A stretch of DNA of 64,000 nucleotides from Gammaproteobacteria bacterium (lineage in GTDB: Bacteria; Pseudomonadota; Gammaproteobacteria; HTCC5015): contig JANQRI010000019.1 of NCBI GenBank assembly GCA_028284675.1, forward strand, positions 62,001 to 126,000, given 5' to 3'. A program made the position numbers and the translations under genes. The notes beneath the pieces are model-generated. The model did not search any database. It saw nothing but the letters and a program-made list of their open reading frames with translations, and was not told where the DNA came from. This document shows, one piece after another, positions 14,989 through 24,157 of this stretch (within the stretch, counting starts at the first letter, position 1; every line of letters starts with the position of its first letter).

Positions 14989-16454
14989 CAAATGAAACGA
15001 TAATTTTGCTTGTGCTTGCATTGCCGCTACTGGGCGCGATTGGCATTGTGATCAGCGGGCGCATCAGTCCTAACCTGCGTGAAGCCGTAACACTGACCAC
15101 CGCAGGCGTATTGACCTGGCTGGTATGGAGTATGGTTCCCGATCTGATGGACGGTGCGCGACCGGAAATCAGTTTGTATGAAATTATGCCGGGAATCAAT
15201 ATTGCTTTTCGGCTTGAGCCGCTGGGCATGTTGTTTGCCGCATTGGCTTCAGGCTTATGGATTGTTAACTCCCTGTACTCCATCGGTTATATGAGAGGTA
15301 ACAACGAGTCGAATCAAACCCGCTTTTACACTTTTTTCGCCATTGCCATAGCTGCGACGATGGGTATTGCGTTTGCAGGTAATTTGTTCACGCTGTTTCT
15401 TTATTACGAAATCTTAACCCTGTCCACTTACCCGCTAGTGTCGCATAAGGGTGATGATAAAACGGTTCGATCGGCCCGTGTCTACCTGGGCGTTTTGCTG
15501 TTCACTTCCATTGGCCTTTTATTGCCGGCTATTATTTGGACCTATGTGGTCGCCGGCACGGGTGATTTTACGCAAGGGGGAATTTTGGCCGGTAAGCTGC
15601 AAGGCCCGGCCGTGGGTTTGCTGCTGGGCTTATTTGTGTTTGGGGTGGGTAAAGCCGCGGTAATGCCGGTACATCGATGGTTGCCGGCCGCAATGGTGGC
15701 GCCAACGCCGGTGAGTGCGCTATTGCATGCGGTTGCGGTCGTTAAAGCGGGTGTATTCACCATTACAAAAGTTATTATCTTTATTTTCGGTGTCGATTTT
15801 CTGTTTAATGAACCCAGCAGTTCATGGTTATTGTATGCAGCTGCCTTTACGGTGATTGCCGCCAGTGTCGTTGCGCTGCGGCAGCAAAACCTGAAACGCC
15901 TGCTGGCTTATTCGACCATCGCGCAGCTGTCCTATGTTGTAATGGCTACGGCGATTCTTAAACCATTGGCAGAGATTGGCGCGGTTGTTCATATTGTGGC
16001 GCATGCATTTGGCAAGATTACATTATTCTTTGCCGCCGGCGCGATTTATGTTGCATCCAAAAAAACCGAGCTGCCTCAATTGCGGGGAATTGGTCGCCAA
16101 ATGCCATGGACGATGGCCGCTTTTTCCATTGGTGCTTTAAGCATGGTGGGTGTGCCGCCAACAGCAGGCTTTGTGTCCAAATGGTATATTCTTGCCGGTG
16201 CATTTCAGGCTGATAACTATGTTGCTATCTTTACCATTATTGTCAGCACTGCACTTAATGCTGCTTATTTCCTGCCGATTATTTACATGGCCTGGTTCAG
16301 TCAACCCGAAAACGGCGCATCAAGCGGATATAATGAAGCACCGTTTCCGGCGGTATTGGCGCTTACCATTACGGCCGCATTAACAATAGGCTTTTTCTTT
16401 TTTAACGGCCCCATACTAGAGCTCGAACGCCAGCTTATTGAAGGGTTAGGGTGA
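14985..16454 (+). CDS. Second D-type proton-conducting antiporter subunit
   Basis: 489 residues, about 14 TM helices. The paralogue of mrpD keeps FTLFLYYEILTLSTYPLV (Glu), GVGKAAVMPVHRWLP (Lys), HAVAVVKAGVFTITK and LLAYSTIAQLSYVVMA. A long loop in SRPENG-like position is absent. Start overlaps mrpD (ATGA). In Mrp operons without a full MrpA, such a second D subunit takes the place of the MrpA N-terminal part; that assignment here is inference. Confidence 0.88.
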   Translation: MTNETIILLVLALPLLGAIGIVISGRISPNLREAVTLTTAGVLTWLVWSMVPDLMDGARPEISLYEIMPGINIAFRLEPLGMLFAALASGLWIVNSLYSIGYMRGNNESNQTRFYTFFAIAIAATMGIAFAGNLFTLFLYYEILTLSTYPLVSHKGDDKTVRSARVYLGVLLFTSIGLLLPAIIWTYVVAGTGDFTQGGILAGKLQGPAVGLLLGLFVFGVGKAAVMPVHRWLPAAMVAPTPVSALLHAVAVVKAGVFTITKVIIFIFGVDFLFNEPSSSWLLYAAAFTVIAASVVALRQQNLKRLLAYSTIAQLSYVVMATAILKPLAEIGAVVHIVAHAFGKITLFFAAGAIYVASKKTELPQLRGIGRQMPWTMAAFSIGALSMVGVPPTAGFVSKWYILAGAFQADNYVAIFTIIVSTALNAAYFLPIIYMAWFSQPENGASSGYNEAPFPAVLALTITAALTIGFFFFNGPILELERQLIEGLG

Positions 16455-16720
16455 TGAATAATACTGATAACGATCATTGGCTTGCACGGCCATCTTCGAT
16501 TCGGTTGATATGGAAAGTGTCCATCGTGGTGTTGGCCTTAACAGTGCTGGCCCAGCTGATATTTAAAGTGAAAGCTTACTTTGGTATCGATGGCTGGTTC
16601 GGTTTTGGCGCAGTCTTTGGTTTTCTTTCTTGCCTGATCATGGTCTTGGTTGCCAAGCTGTTAGGGTTTGTTTTGAAACGCGACGAAGATTATTACCGTA
16701 AGGGTGAGCCTGATGCCTGA
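16451..16720 (+). CDS. Small Mrp-associated membrane protein
   Basis: 89 residues with two TM segments (about 23-42 and 52-74): VSIVVLALTVLAQLIF and FGAVFGFLSCLIMVLVAKLLG, ending with KRDEDYYRKGE. Overlaps the previous gene by 4 bp and the next by 8 bp. Short two-TM proteins of this kind accompany D-type subunits in several proteobacterial Mrp operons. Function unknown; likely an accessory subunit. Confidence 0.8.
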   Translation: MMNNTDNDHWLARPSSIRLIWKVSIVVLALTVLAQLIFKVKAYFGIDGWFGFGAVFGFLSCLIMVLVAKLLGFVLKRDEDYYRKGEPDA

Positions 16721-18419
16721 TTATCTTTCACCCGCGATAATTTTATTGATTGCTGCCATTTTAACAGCGATATTGCGCGGTTACTGGCGCTCTATAATTG
16801 TGCTGGTGGCACCTTTGTTAACACTCTGGGCGGTCTGGTCAGTACCGGACGGTGTCACTGCGACGATATATTTTCTTGATTATCAGATTGAGCCTGTAGA
16901 AGGCAGTCCATTACGTCGTTTGTTTGCCACTATCTTTGCATTCATGGCGTTTGCCGGCGGACTGTTTGCTTTCCGTGTTGCCAAATGGCAGGAGCTGGCA
17001 GCAGCACAGGCTTATGCAGCGGGTGCTATTGGGGTCTGTTTTGCCGGAGATCTTATAACCTTATTCCTTTATTGGGAATTAATGGCATTGTTCTCAACAG
17101 TGGTGGTTTGGTGCGGTGGAACACCGGCTGCCAGAGCCGCAGGCATTCGCTATGCGATCATGCATTTGTTTGGCGGAGTCATTCTTAAAGTGGGTATTGA
17201 GGGCTATGTTATACATACCGGCTCCATCGATATTCAGCCCATGCTCGCCAATAACTTTGATACCTGGATGATTTTAATCGGCATATTAATTAATGCTGCC
17301 GCCCCTCCGGTATCGGCGTGGCTGGCGGATGCCTATCCGGAATCCAGCCCAACGGGTTCAGTGTTTCTATCGGCCTTTACCACCAAGACGGCTGTGCTGG
17401 CATTGATACTGCTTTTTCCCGGCGAGACCGTGCTGATCTATGTCGGCCTTTATATGATTATGTATGGGATCATCTATGCGCTTCTGGAGAATGACGCCAG
17501 ACGTATATTAGCTTACTCAATTGTGAATCAGGTGGGCTTTATGGTGTGCGCCGTCGGTATTGGTACCCAGATGGCATTGAACGGTGCAGCTGCACATGCT
17601 TTTGCCCATATCATATACAAAGCCCTTTTGTTTATGAGTGCGGGGGTCGTGGTCTATCGTACCGGCAAGAGCCGATGCTCCGATCTGGGTGGCTTATTTC
17701 GTACTATGCCGTTGACCACTATCTGTGGAATCATTGGCGCTTTGGCGATCTCCAGTTTCCCACTCACTTCAGGTTTCACAACCAAAACCCTGATCTCCCA
17801 GGCGGCAATAGATGAAAGCCTGGCCGTTGTATATTTTCTGCTTGCCGCGGCATCTGCCGGTGTGTTTCTGCATGCAGGTATTAAATTTCCGTGGTTTGTT
17901 TTCTTTCAGCGTGATTCCGGTCTGCGGCCAAAAGATGCTCCCTGGAATATGGGGCTGGCCATGGTGCTGTTTTCAGCGTTATGTATATTGATCGGTGTTT
18001 TTCCGGAAATGTTTTATCGCTTTCTGCCTTATCCGGTTGATTATCAGGCGTATACCACCGGAAAAGTGGTTTTCTATTTACAGTTGCTTTTATTTTCAGG
18101 GCTTGCCTTTTTCCTGTTATTGCCTTTAATGCGCCGCACCTTAACCATCAGCCTCGATACGGATTGGTTCTGGCGGGTTTTTCTGGCTCGCATCGCCCGT
18201 GCCGGCGTCTCTGCGATCTTGCGCCTGACAAAAGCTGTAGAGGTTTGGACTGGAACACTTATCAGTATTTTGTTAAACCGCGTGCAAAATAATTTTGATA
18301 AGCCTTTGGATACGGAACACAGTTGGCGAACTATTTTTTCCCGGGCGCAACCCATAGGTGCAACCGCTTTGTGGATCGCGTTGTTGCTGACCGGTTATGT
18401 ATTGGTCTATTATTTTTAG
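16713..18419 (+). CDS. Third D-type (Na+/H+ antiporter-like) subunit
   Basis: 568 residues, about 14-16 TM helices, most divergent of the three. It keeps the Glu in LITLFLYWELMALFSTVVVW, an Asp/Lys-poor middle (APPVSAWLADAYPESSPTGS, FLSAFTTKTAVLALI) and ILAYSIVNQVGFMVCAVG. The TSGFTTKTLIS segment corresponds to the second-half channel. A basic cytosolic loop separates the last helices. ATG at 16713 with AAGGGTGAG upstream is used rather than GTG at 16704. It closes the operon. It may act as a docking or H+-specific subunit; this is inference. Confidence 0.87.
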   Translation: MPDYLSPAIILLIAAILTAILRGYWRSIIVLVAPLLTLWAVWSVPDGVTATIYFLDYQIEPVEGSPLRRLFATIFAFMAFAGGLFAFRVAKWQELAAAQAYAAGAIGVCFAGDLITLFLYWELMALFSTVVVWCGGTPAARAAGIRYAIMHLFGGVILKVGIEGYVIHTGSIDIQPMLANNFDTWMILIGILINAAAPPVSAWLADAYPESSPTGSVFLSAFTTKTAVLALILLFPGETVLIYVGLYMIMYGIIYALLENDARRILAYSIVNQVGFMVCAVGIGTQMALNGAAAHAFAHIIYKALLFMSAGVVVYRTGKSRCSDLGGLFRTMPLTTICGIIGALAISSFPLTSGFTTKTLISQAAIDESLAVVYFLLAAASAGVFLHAGIKFPWFVFFQRDSGLRPKDAPWNMGLAMVLFSALCILIGVFPEMFYRFLPYPVDYQAYTTGKVVFYLQLLLFSGLAFFLLLPLMRRTLTISLDTDWFWRVFLARIARAGVSAILRLTKAVEVWTGTLISILLNRVQNNFDKPLDTEHSWRTIFSRAQPIGATALWIALLLTGYVLVYYF

Positions 18420-18599
18420 AGCTGCTCTCAAAATTACTCGGCTTTGGCATCCTCGGTCTCTGTTCCAGACTCGACTCTAACACCTACATCTCTGTAGGCG
18501 TGCGTTGCTCTACTACACCACATCCCTGTAGTTATGAGCCGCTCTTATCAGGCAGGGAATATTTGAGCATAAACTTGCCTTGCTTGTATGGGGTGGAAA

Positions 18600-19460
18600 T
18601 TATTTTTGCTCTTGTGCCGGTTTTGTGTGGGTTTTAAGGTTGGCGATTTCCTGCTGTAGCTGGTTGAAGCGCTCATGGATAGAAGCCAAGTCGCTTTGAG
18701 TCCAGGAGGTATTTTCAGCTGTATTTTCTTTACGGGTTTCTTTTTGCGTCTGCTGCATCGCATCTACAATAATACCGATAAACAGATTCAGTACGGCAAA
18801 ACTGGTGATGATGATAAAAGGTACAAAAAACACCCATGCCCAAGGGAAGATTTCCATTACCGGGCGCACAATACCCATTGACCAGCTCTCCAGTGTCATA
18901 ATTTGAAATAGTGTATAAGCGGATGCGCCAACACTGCCGAACCACTCCTGCATTTCAGGGTGATAGCCAAACAGTTTGGTGGTCAATACGGACGATACAT
19001 AAAACACGATGGACAATACGCCGATCACCGACATCATACCCGGGATGGAGTGGCCGATTGCGCTGATAACCCGGCGCATTTGCGGCACTATCGATAAGAG
19101 CCTCAGAACCCTTAAGATTCGGAAGGCCCGTAAAATTGCCAGCGGGCCGGCAGTGGGTATCCACGCTATGGTTACGATGATAAAGTCAAACAGGTTCCAT
19201 CCTGATTTAAAAAACCCCAAACGGTAGGCATAAAATTTAAGGCTTAGCTCAATCGTAAAAAAGATCAGTATGGTTTTATCGATCCAATATAATATTTTTC
19301 CATATTTTGAATATATTTCTGTATCTGTCTCCAGGCCCAAAGTGATTGCATTGATTAAAATAATTGTCGTTATGAAAGTGACGCAAGGAGTACTTTCAAC
19401 GAATTTTGCGACATTGCCTCTATTGCCGCTAAGCTGTTTTGTGTTGTTTGGGTTGACCAT
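18600..19460 (-). CDS. Voltage-gated sodium channel, NavAb/NaChBac family
   Basis: 286 residues, six TM segments forming homotetramers in the inner membrane. The S4 helix LRAFRILRVLRLLSIVPQ has four arginines three residues apart (111, 114, 117, 120). The pore carries the selectivity filter TLESWS (189-194), identical to NavAb, followed by MGIVRPVMEIFPWAWVFF. The C-terminus forms a likely four-helix coiled coil (LASIHERFNQLQQEIANL). It is transcribed toward the Mrp operon, with 180 bp between their ends. Likely role: Na+ entry for pH homeostasis, motility or sensing, as shown for NaChBac relatives. Selectivity is inferred from the filter. Confidence 0.95.
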   Translation of the reverse strand: MVNPNNTKQLSGNRGNVAKFVESTPCVTFITTIILINAITLGLETDTEIYSKYGKILYWIDKTILIFFTIELSLKFYAYRLGFFKSGWNLFDFIIVTIAWIPTAGPLAILRAFRILRVLRLLSIVPQMRRVISAIGHSIPGMMSVIGVLSIVFYVSSVLTTKLFGYHPEMQEWFGSVGASAYTLFQIMTLESWSMGIVRPVMEIFPWAWVFFVPFIIITSFAVLNLFIGIIVDAMQQTQKETRKENTAENTSWTQSDLASIHERFNQLQQEIANLKTHTKPAQEQK

Positions 19461-19754
19461 GCGCTTTAAAGTTTTTGATATTGGCTATCCTTGTTAATTA
19501 CTGATTTAGCAAGGCCTGCTATTGCGCCGCCCATCTTTGAAGCTGTCTCGATAGTGGATAAGCCAATGGAGTGACTGGATGCTAAATTTTGCCTTCCCTG
19601 TGCGTGGCTTATATTAAGTTAAGTGGCAGGAATTTATCAAGTATTATGAAAAAATAAGAGATTAAGGAAGTATTTGTGAAAAACCCAGCTGCTAAAGCAA
19701 TATCAGCAAGATCGCTTCAAAGCGTATAAGAAAAGTTGCACACCTTATTCACTT

Positions 19755-20417
19755 TTACGGGTTAGGTTTTCGTTTTAAAAAAATCAATAACAATGGCAGT
19801 ACCAGCATTGGTATCAGCGCGGTGAGTACGCCGGGCAGTAAATGCCGTTCCAGGATATGCCGTATTTCGTACATGCAGGCAAACTGCATAAATAAAGCCG
19901 GCATCGTGCCCGCAGCCAAACCGATCAGTAGACCAGTGCGCAGTGATTTCAGGGGCAGTAATTTTCTCGCAACGATTGTGCATGCGACAAGCGACGGCGG
20001 CAGCGTGTATAACAATGTTTCGAAGTAGCAGTGTTCGCGTTTGCCGCTCATACTGGGTTCCAGTGCCGGCTGTATAAATCCGACCAGGTAATTGGATAAC
20101 CATAATACTGCGAGCGTAAGGCTTAAGTATGCCCAACGCCGGGATAGTGCACCCGGAGTCGCAGTCTGCCAGGCAGCCACCGTTAAGCTTAGGCTCAGCA
20201 GCAGCCCGATCAGGCTTTCGATCAAAAACTGTGGTGATGTTGCCAACTGTATCAGCACCCCAGGGCGCAGCGGGCCCATCACCAGAGTCATTGTAACCAC
20301 GTACACCCAGCTCAACAGCCACCATATAATACTTTTTAGGGTAATGGACATACCCGGCAAAGCAGGTTGTAAGTTATCGCTTAAGCGTGCAATTAATTCA
20401 TCACGGCTGGACATCAT
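19755..20417 (-). CDS. nrsF: NrsF-family (DUF1109) anti-sigma factor
   Basis: 220 residues with six hydrophobic segments and a short cytosolic N-terminus (MSSRDELIARLSDNLQPALPG). It has the family pattern MGPLRPG early and cysteine and histidine residues in extracytoplasmic loops (KREHCYFETLLYTLPPS; MQFACMYEIRHILERHLLPG). NrsF/DUF1109 proteins hold a SigF-type ECF sigma factor at the membrane and release it on redox or metal stress. It overlaps the sigma gene by 4 bp (ATGA), so the two are translationally coupled. The Cys and His residues suggest metal or oxidant sensing, by analogy with Caulobacter. Confidence 0.85.
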   Translation of the reverse strand: MMSSRDELIARLSDNLQPALPGMSITLKSIIWWLLSWVYVVTMTLVMGPLRPGVLIQLATSPQFLIESLIGLLLSLSLTVAAWQTATPGALSRRWAYLSLTLAVLWLSNYLVGFIQPALEPSMSGKREHCYFETLLYTLPPSLVACTIVARKLLPLKSLRTGLLIGLAAGTMPALFMQFACMYEIRHILERHLLPGVLTALIPMLVLPLLLIFLKRKPNP

Positions 20418-20968
20418 AAGAACTCCGCTTCGAGAAGCTTCCGTGCTTTTTGTAGGGCACGATGAATTCTGACTTTCATCGCGCTTTCGGAAATATTAAG
20501 CTGACTGGCTGCCTCACTAATACTAAACCCCTGTAGTTTGGTTAACAGCAGTGCTTCACGGTGCTGCACCGGCAGCAATGCAAGCAATTGCGCAGAACTG
20601 ATATCGGTATCGGCTCCAGGTTGAGTGTTATTATGACTGGCAGCGGGGTGCCTATGTTGATTCAGCATAGTATCGTAAGCCTGTTTGCGTCGAAAGAAAT
20701 CAATGGTTTTATGCCGGACGATCGCAAATAGCCATGGCCGGAATAAGCGTGCCGGCTCATACGTGTGGCGTGCATCATGTATTGCAATCAGCGACTCCTG
20801 TACACAATCTTCGAGCGCATTGAAGTTGCCGAAGCGGGCACGCAAATACGCTGCGATCGCATTTCCCAGCTCCTGCAGTAATTGACGATAATCCTGTTGG
20901 TTGCCCGATTGGGCGCTTGCCATTAATTCAGACCAGCGGCGCTCATCGGTCTTATCGGTGGTTTCCAT
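20414..20968 (-). CDS. ECF RNA polymerase sigma factor, SigF-like
   Basis: 184 residues. Region 2 is seen in LEDCVQESLIAIHDARHTY and RPWLFAIVRHKTIDFFRR; region 4 is the helix-turn-helix LLTKLQGFSISEAASQLNIS followed by MKVRIHRALQKAR. ATG at 20968 is preferred over the TTG at 20971. It is the first gene of the pair with NrsF, which lies 3' and overlaps. Directly upstream lies a spondin-domain gene on the same strand, a good candidate regulon member. Most NrsF-linked sigma factors answer to oxidative, heavy-metal or chlorine stress. Confidence 0.9.
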   Translation of the reverse strand: METTDKTDERRWSELMASAQSGNQQDYRQLLQELGNAIAAYLRARFGNFNALEDCVQESLIAIHDARHTYEPARLFRPWLFAIVRHKTIDFFRRKQAYDTMLNQHRHPAASHNNTQPGADTDISSAQLLALLPVQHREALLLTKLQGFSISEAASQLNISESAMKVRIHRALQKARKLLEAEFL

Positions 20969-21024
20969 CAATTCGGTTCGATGGAGTCACCAATATGATG
21001 ACTCCACCATTAGAATTTTCGGTA

Positions 21025-21711
21025 TTAATTGATCCTCTGAATGGTGATTTTGGCAACCGGATTGCGCCAGTCATAGGTTAGTGGCCCCAGTATTTCATTG
21101 CCGGCCTCATCGACATCGCCCAGCTCATGAAAACCATTGCCGATATACACATAACCTTCATCGGTATCGGCAGGTGCTGAGTCGCCGGCACCACCACAAC
21201 GTGGCCCGGGCATGTTCAGGCAGTTTTGGTCATTGAGTTCTGAGCCGGCATCGTAAGCGGGTGCCATCACGGTTTTGCGCAGATAGGGCAGGCGTATGGT
21301 ATTCAATGCTACAAAGGTATCGTTGGTCGGAATCAGCATCGCAGCCAGGCTGATGAAAGGCTGTCGGTAAGGGTTTGCGGTAATTGTTGTGGAGACCGAT
21401 TTTCCGGGTAGCAGCAAACCGCTGATGGTTTTAACGTCCCCGACTTTGCGACCCGCGCCGGCCAGCACATCGGTCAGCGGCTGCGTGTCGCCGGATTCAG
21501 CCAGAGTGGCGAGTGCTGCGCTGGCCGGCTTACCCAGTTCGAATAAACGAACTTTTTTATTATGAGTCACGACCAGTTGCGGCGTAAAAGTCTGCGCACG
21601 TGTGATATTGGTGATTGTGACTTTATAGGTGTTGATCGGCCGATAAGAATCAGCGGCAGCAAGGCCGGTGGCCGTCAGGCAGAAAACAGCAATCAGTGAG
21701 CGTAAAAACAT
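21025..21711 (-). CDS. Exported spondin_N-domain protein
   Basis: 228 residues with a signal peptide (LIAVFCLTATGLAAADS). The body matches bacterial spondin_N proteins: YKVTITNITRAQTFTPQLVVTH near residue 30, LPGKSVSTTITANP, LAAMLIPTNDTFVALNTIRLP and AGSELNDQNCLNMPGPRCGG with two cysteines, then EGYVYIGNGFHELGD. Likely periplasmic or secreted. It ends 57 bp before the sigma-factor start on the same strand and may be cotranscribed. Bacterial spondin-domain proteins are often found beside ECF/NrsF modules; function is not known. Confidence 0.85.
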   Translation of the reverse strand: MFLRSLIAVFCLTATGLAAADSYRPINTYKVTITNITRAQTFTPQLVVTHNKKVRLFELGKPASAALATLAESGDTQPLTDVLAGAGRKVGDVKTISGLLLPGKSVSTTITANPYRQPFISLAAMLIPTNDTFVALNTIRLPYLRKTVMAPAYDAGSELNDQNCLNMPGPRCGGAGDSAPADTDEGYVYIGNGFHELGDVDEAGNEILGPLTYDWRNPVAKITIQRIN

Positions 21712-21865
21712 TGTATGTCCTTTATATTGGTGAGAATTACCTCCTATTACGCAGTAGCCAATAAAAAGGTTACAGTGGATTGCTTATTTTTCTAAAAAAA
21801 CCAGGGGGAGCAGGCCAGGTATTTGATTTTAAAGACTATTTCTTAATGTCCCGCGAGCCATGTCG

Positions 21866-22243
21866 TTATTTTTCTGAGTACAGTCCAAACATATTGCCCT
21901 CTGTATCGAGCGCCAGTGTGCAGAATCCGGATTCACCGATAGCCGTTTTGGCCTGCTGAATTTTTCCACCCGCGCTTTTTATTCTCGACTCCTCTGTTGC
22001 ACAGTCTTCACATGAAAAATAGATCAAGGTGCCGTTTCCGCCAGGTGAAAAACCGTCCATTTTTACCAGTGCTCCGGTAGCACCGTATTTTTCGAAGTCG
22101 GAAGGGAAAGACCACATTTCAATATTTGAATCGCCCGGGACATTTAATTTTTCCAGGCTGATATCAAATACCGACTGGTAAAACTGTTTGGCTCGGTCAA
22201 GGTCATCTACATAGATTTCAAACCAGTTTATTGGGTTGTTCAT
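21866..22243 (-). CDS. VOC-family (glyoxalase/dioxygenase fold) protein
   Basis: 125 residues with the betaalphabetabetabeta pattern: INWFEIYVDDLDRAKQFYQSVF at the start, a central GTLIYFSCEDCATEESRIKS and the ending FCTLALDTEGNMFGLYSEK. RBS GGAGAA precedes ATG. Metal-ligand positions are not obvious, so activity (lyase, dioxygenase, binding protein) is unknown. Two further VOC genes occur at 49.3-50.1 kb. Confidence 0.85.
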   Translation of the reverse strand: MNNPINWFEIYVDDLDRAKQFYQSVFDISLEKLNVPGDSNIEMWSFPSDFEKYGATGALVKMDGFSPGGNGTLIYFSCEDCATEESRIKSAGGKIQQAKTAIGESGFCTLALDTEGNMFGLYSEK

Positions 22244-22315
22244 AGTGGTGTTCTCCGATTGTATGATATAAAAGTGCTTAAACCTGGTTGCGGTAAACTA
22301 TGCTGTATCTCCGTG

Positions 22316-22981
22316 CTAGGGGCGGCGCTTGAATAATCTTAGTGTGACCAGTGCTGATAAGAAAAGGGCGGCGCTAGGGGGAATTGGCACTGGCTGTAGG
22401 TTGAGTTCGATAAAGTCCACCATGGAGTCGTCGCCCAGAAGTACGTCAATGAATCCTGCGGCCTCGATTAAAGGCAGAATGTTAAATGTGCCGCCCGCAT
22501 CAAGGGGTAATGCCGCGAGATCCAGCTCGACTAAAGCGTTCGATCCGATGGCCCATTCTGATCCGGGTGTGATTAACCCTGAATCGGGGTCTGAAAACAC
22601 CGTTCCACCACCGCCGAAAGTGCCGAATGTGCGGCGATAGGCTATTTCATCAACATACGTATCTGCCGGGTCTGTCACGAACGATAATGCGATGCCGTCG
22701 GTATTGGCGCCATTCGCAGTGCCTCGAACCCGGAACCGTAAAGTGCCTGCGACGAGAATCGATGGAAGGTCGGTAAATGTGTGAGCGACACTCGTGTTCT
22801 GCCCCGCTATGTCAAAATCGATAAGGGGGACTCCCAGCGAAGCGGCCAGAGCCGGGCTCGGACTCGCTAAATCGGCGCCACCCCCAAAGGAGTCGTCTAT
22901 GCCGGCTGTCACAGTCATCGCGTGTACCGAGTTGGAGATAAAAATCAATGATAAGGTAAGTGTAAGGGTGCTCATGTTCAT
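22316..22981 (-). CDS. Exported protein with VPxPA-type C-terminal sorting signal
   Basis: 221 residues. N-terminal signal peptide (MSTLTLTLSLIFISNSVHA) and a C-terminus VPIPPSAALFLSALVTLRLF followed by KRR: proline motif, TM helix, basic cluster, as in PEP-CTERM/VPLPA-CTERM proteins that are processed by an exosortase. The middle is Gly/Ala/Asp-rich and predicted beta (ILVAGTLRFRVRG; LPLDAGGTFNILPLIEAAG). ATG at 22981 is chosen because GGAAAAGGAGAAAA precedes it; an upstream extension of 48 codons has no signal peptide. Function unknown; likely surface-displayed or released into matrix. Confidence 0.75.
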   Translation of the reverse strand: MNMSTLTLTLSLIFISNSVHAMTVTAGIDDSFGGGADLASPSPALAASLGVPLIDFDIAGQNTSVAHTFTDLPSILVAGTLRFRVRGTANGANTDGIALSFVTDPADTYVDEIAYRRTFGTFGGGGTVFSDPDSGLITPGSEWAIGSNALVELDLAALPLDAGGTFNILPLIEAAGFIDVLLGDDSMVDFIELNLQPVPIPPSAALFLSALVTLRLFKRRP

Positions 22982-23182
22982 TTGAATTTTCTCCTTTTCC
23001 CTATTTAAGTCCTTAGCTGTGAGGTGTAACGTAAAGAGTGCCCGAACTAATGATAGCATGCGGTTTATTATTATCACTATCTTTAGCTGGTGGTTGATAA
23101 ATTGTTTTTTGTCCCATTGCCTCAAGCACTGTGGCTATTTGGTGCCAGCTCCGGAGGCAGCCATGAAGTTAGGCAGCATCTA

Positions 23183-23506
23183 CTATAGTAAGAGTTCGAT
23201 AGTAATGGCTAAGACTACTTTAGTGATGAGAACCGCAATGGTATACATGATGCTGCGTATACCTGGGATTTCTAAAAACTTCCAGAGTACTAGAAAGGTC
23301 GCGACAAGCTCTGCAAACCAAGCGACGTATGCTGACCATGGATAAAATCCAAGGAGGCCACCAATGATTAGTATTAATGCTGCAATGATAATTGGAACTA
23401 CGACGGCTGTAGCAATAGAAAACTCGTCGAGATCTTTCCGTCGTTTACGTTCAAATACCCAGATTAGGGCGAAAAGTAGGGCGAATGTGACTATTCCGCT
23501 TAGCAT
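23183..23506 (-). CDS. Small membrane protein, three TM
   Basis: 107 residues with TM segments near 2-17, 30-52 and 60-104 (VTFALLFALIWVFERKRRK; VVVPIIIAALILIIGGLL). AGGAGG precedes the ATG on the minus strand. No family recognised. Confidence 0.7.
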   Translation of the reverse strand: MLSGIVTFALLFALIWVFERKRRKDLDEFSIATAVVVPIIIAALILIIGGLLGFYPWSAYVAWFAELVATFLVLWKFLEIPGIRSIMYTIAVLITKVVLAITIELLL

Positions 23507-23773
23507 TTACTGCCTCCTGAGGTTGTCAGTAGGCAATAAGCGTAAAAATAAACATATTTTTTCAAGAATATGTCATATATAAAAACAAACCTTTGATCGA
23601 TTTTTGTTCTTTTCATAAAGTTATAAAGATTAGCCCATTAATTTTTTTAATATCCTAATTACTCATTTTCCTGTTTTCAATCATCAATTAGGACTATGTT
23701 GTTTTTGTAGTGAGAAGAAACTGGTAGTACTTGAAAGTATCTGTAATATTATTAAACCAATTGGAGGGAAGGA

Positions 23774-24157
23774 ATGAAGCATGATTTAGAGTCGAATAAA
23801 AAAAATGCCATTGCATTTTACCAAATGGCTTACCTGGGGGGCCCGCTTAAGGCGGTTGAGAAGTATGTGGGTGCGGAGTACATACAGCACAATCCGTTGG
23901 TTGGTGATGGGAAGCAGGCGTTTATTGATTACTTCGAAACAATGGCCCGGGATTTTCCGGGTAAAAGTATCGAATTTATTCGGGCGGTCGCAGAGGGTGA
24001 TTTGGTGGCGCTTCATACTCACCAGGTTTGGCCTGGTGGCGAGCAATATGTGACGATGGATTTTTTTCGTTTTGATGATAATGGCAAGATTGTTGAGCAC
24101 TGGGATTCAATACAGGAAGTACCTGATGAAACTAAAAATGGTAATTCAATGTATTGA
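23774..24157 (+). CDS. SnoaL-like / NTF2-fold protein
   Basis: 127 residues matching the SnoaL-like polyketide cyclase family: AIAFYQMAYLGGPLKAVEKY, YIQHNPLVGDGKQAFIDYFE, GDLVALHTHQVWPGG and FFRFDDNGKIVEHWDSIQEVP. The His-Asp pair (HWD) and early QHNP are the usual family marks. Soluble, probably binds a small hydrophobic ligand. GGAGGGAAGG precedes the ATG. Confidence 0.88.
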   Translation: MKHDLESNKKNAIAFYQMAYLGGPLKAVEKYVGAEYIQHNPLVGDGKQAFIDYFETMARDFPGKSIEFIRAVAEGDLVALHTHQVWPGGEQYVTMDFFRFDDNGKIVEHWDSIQEVPDETKNGNSMY

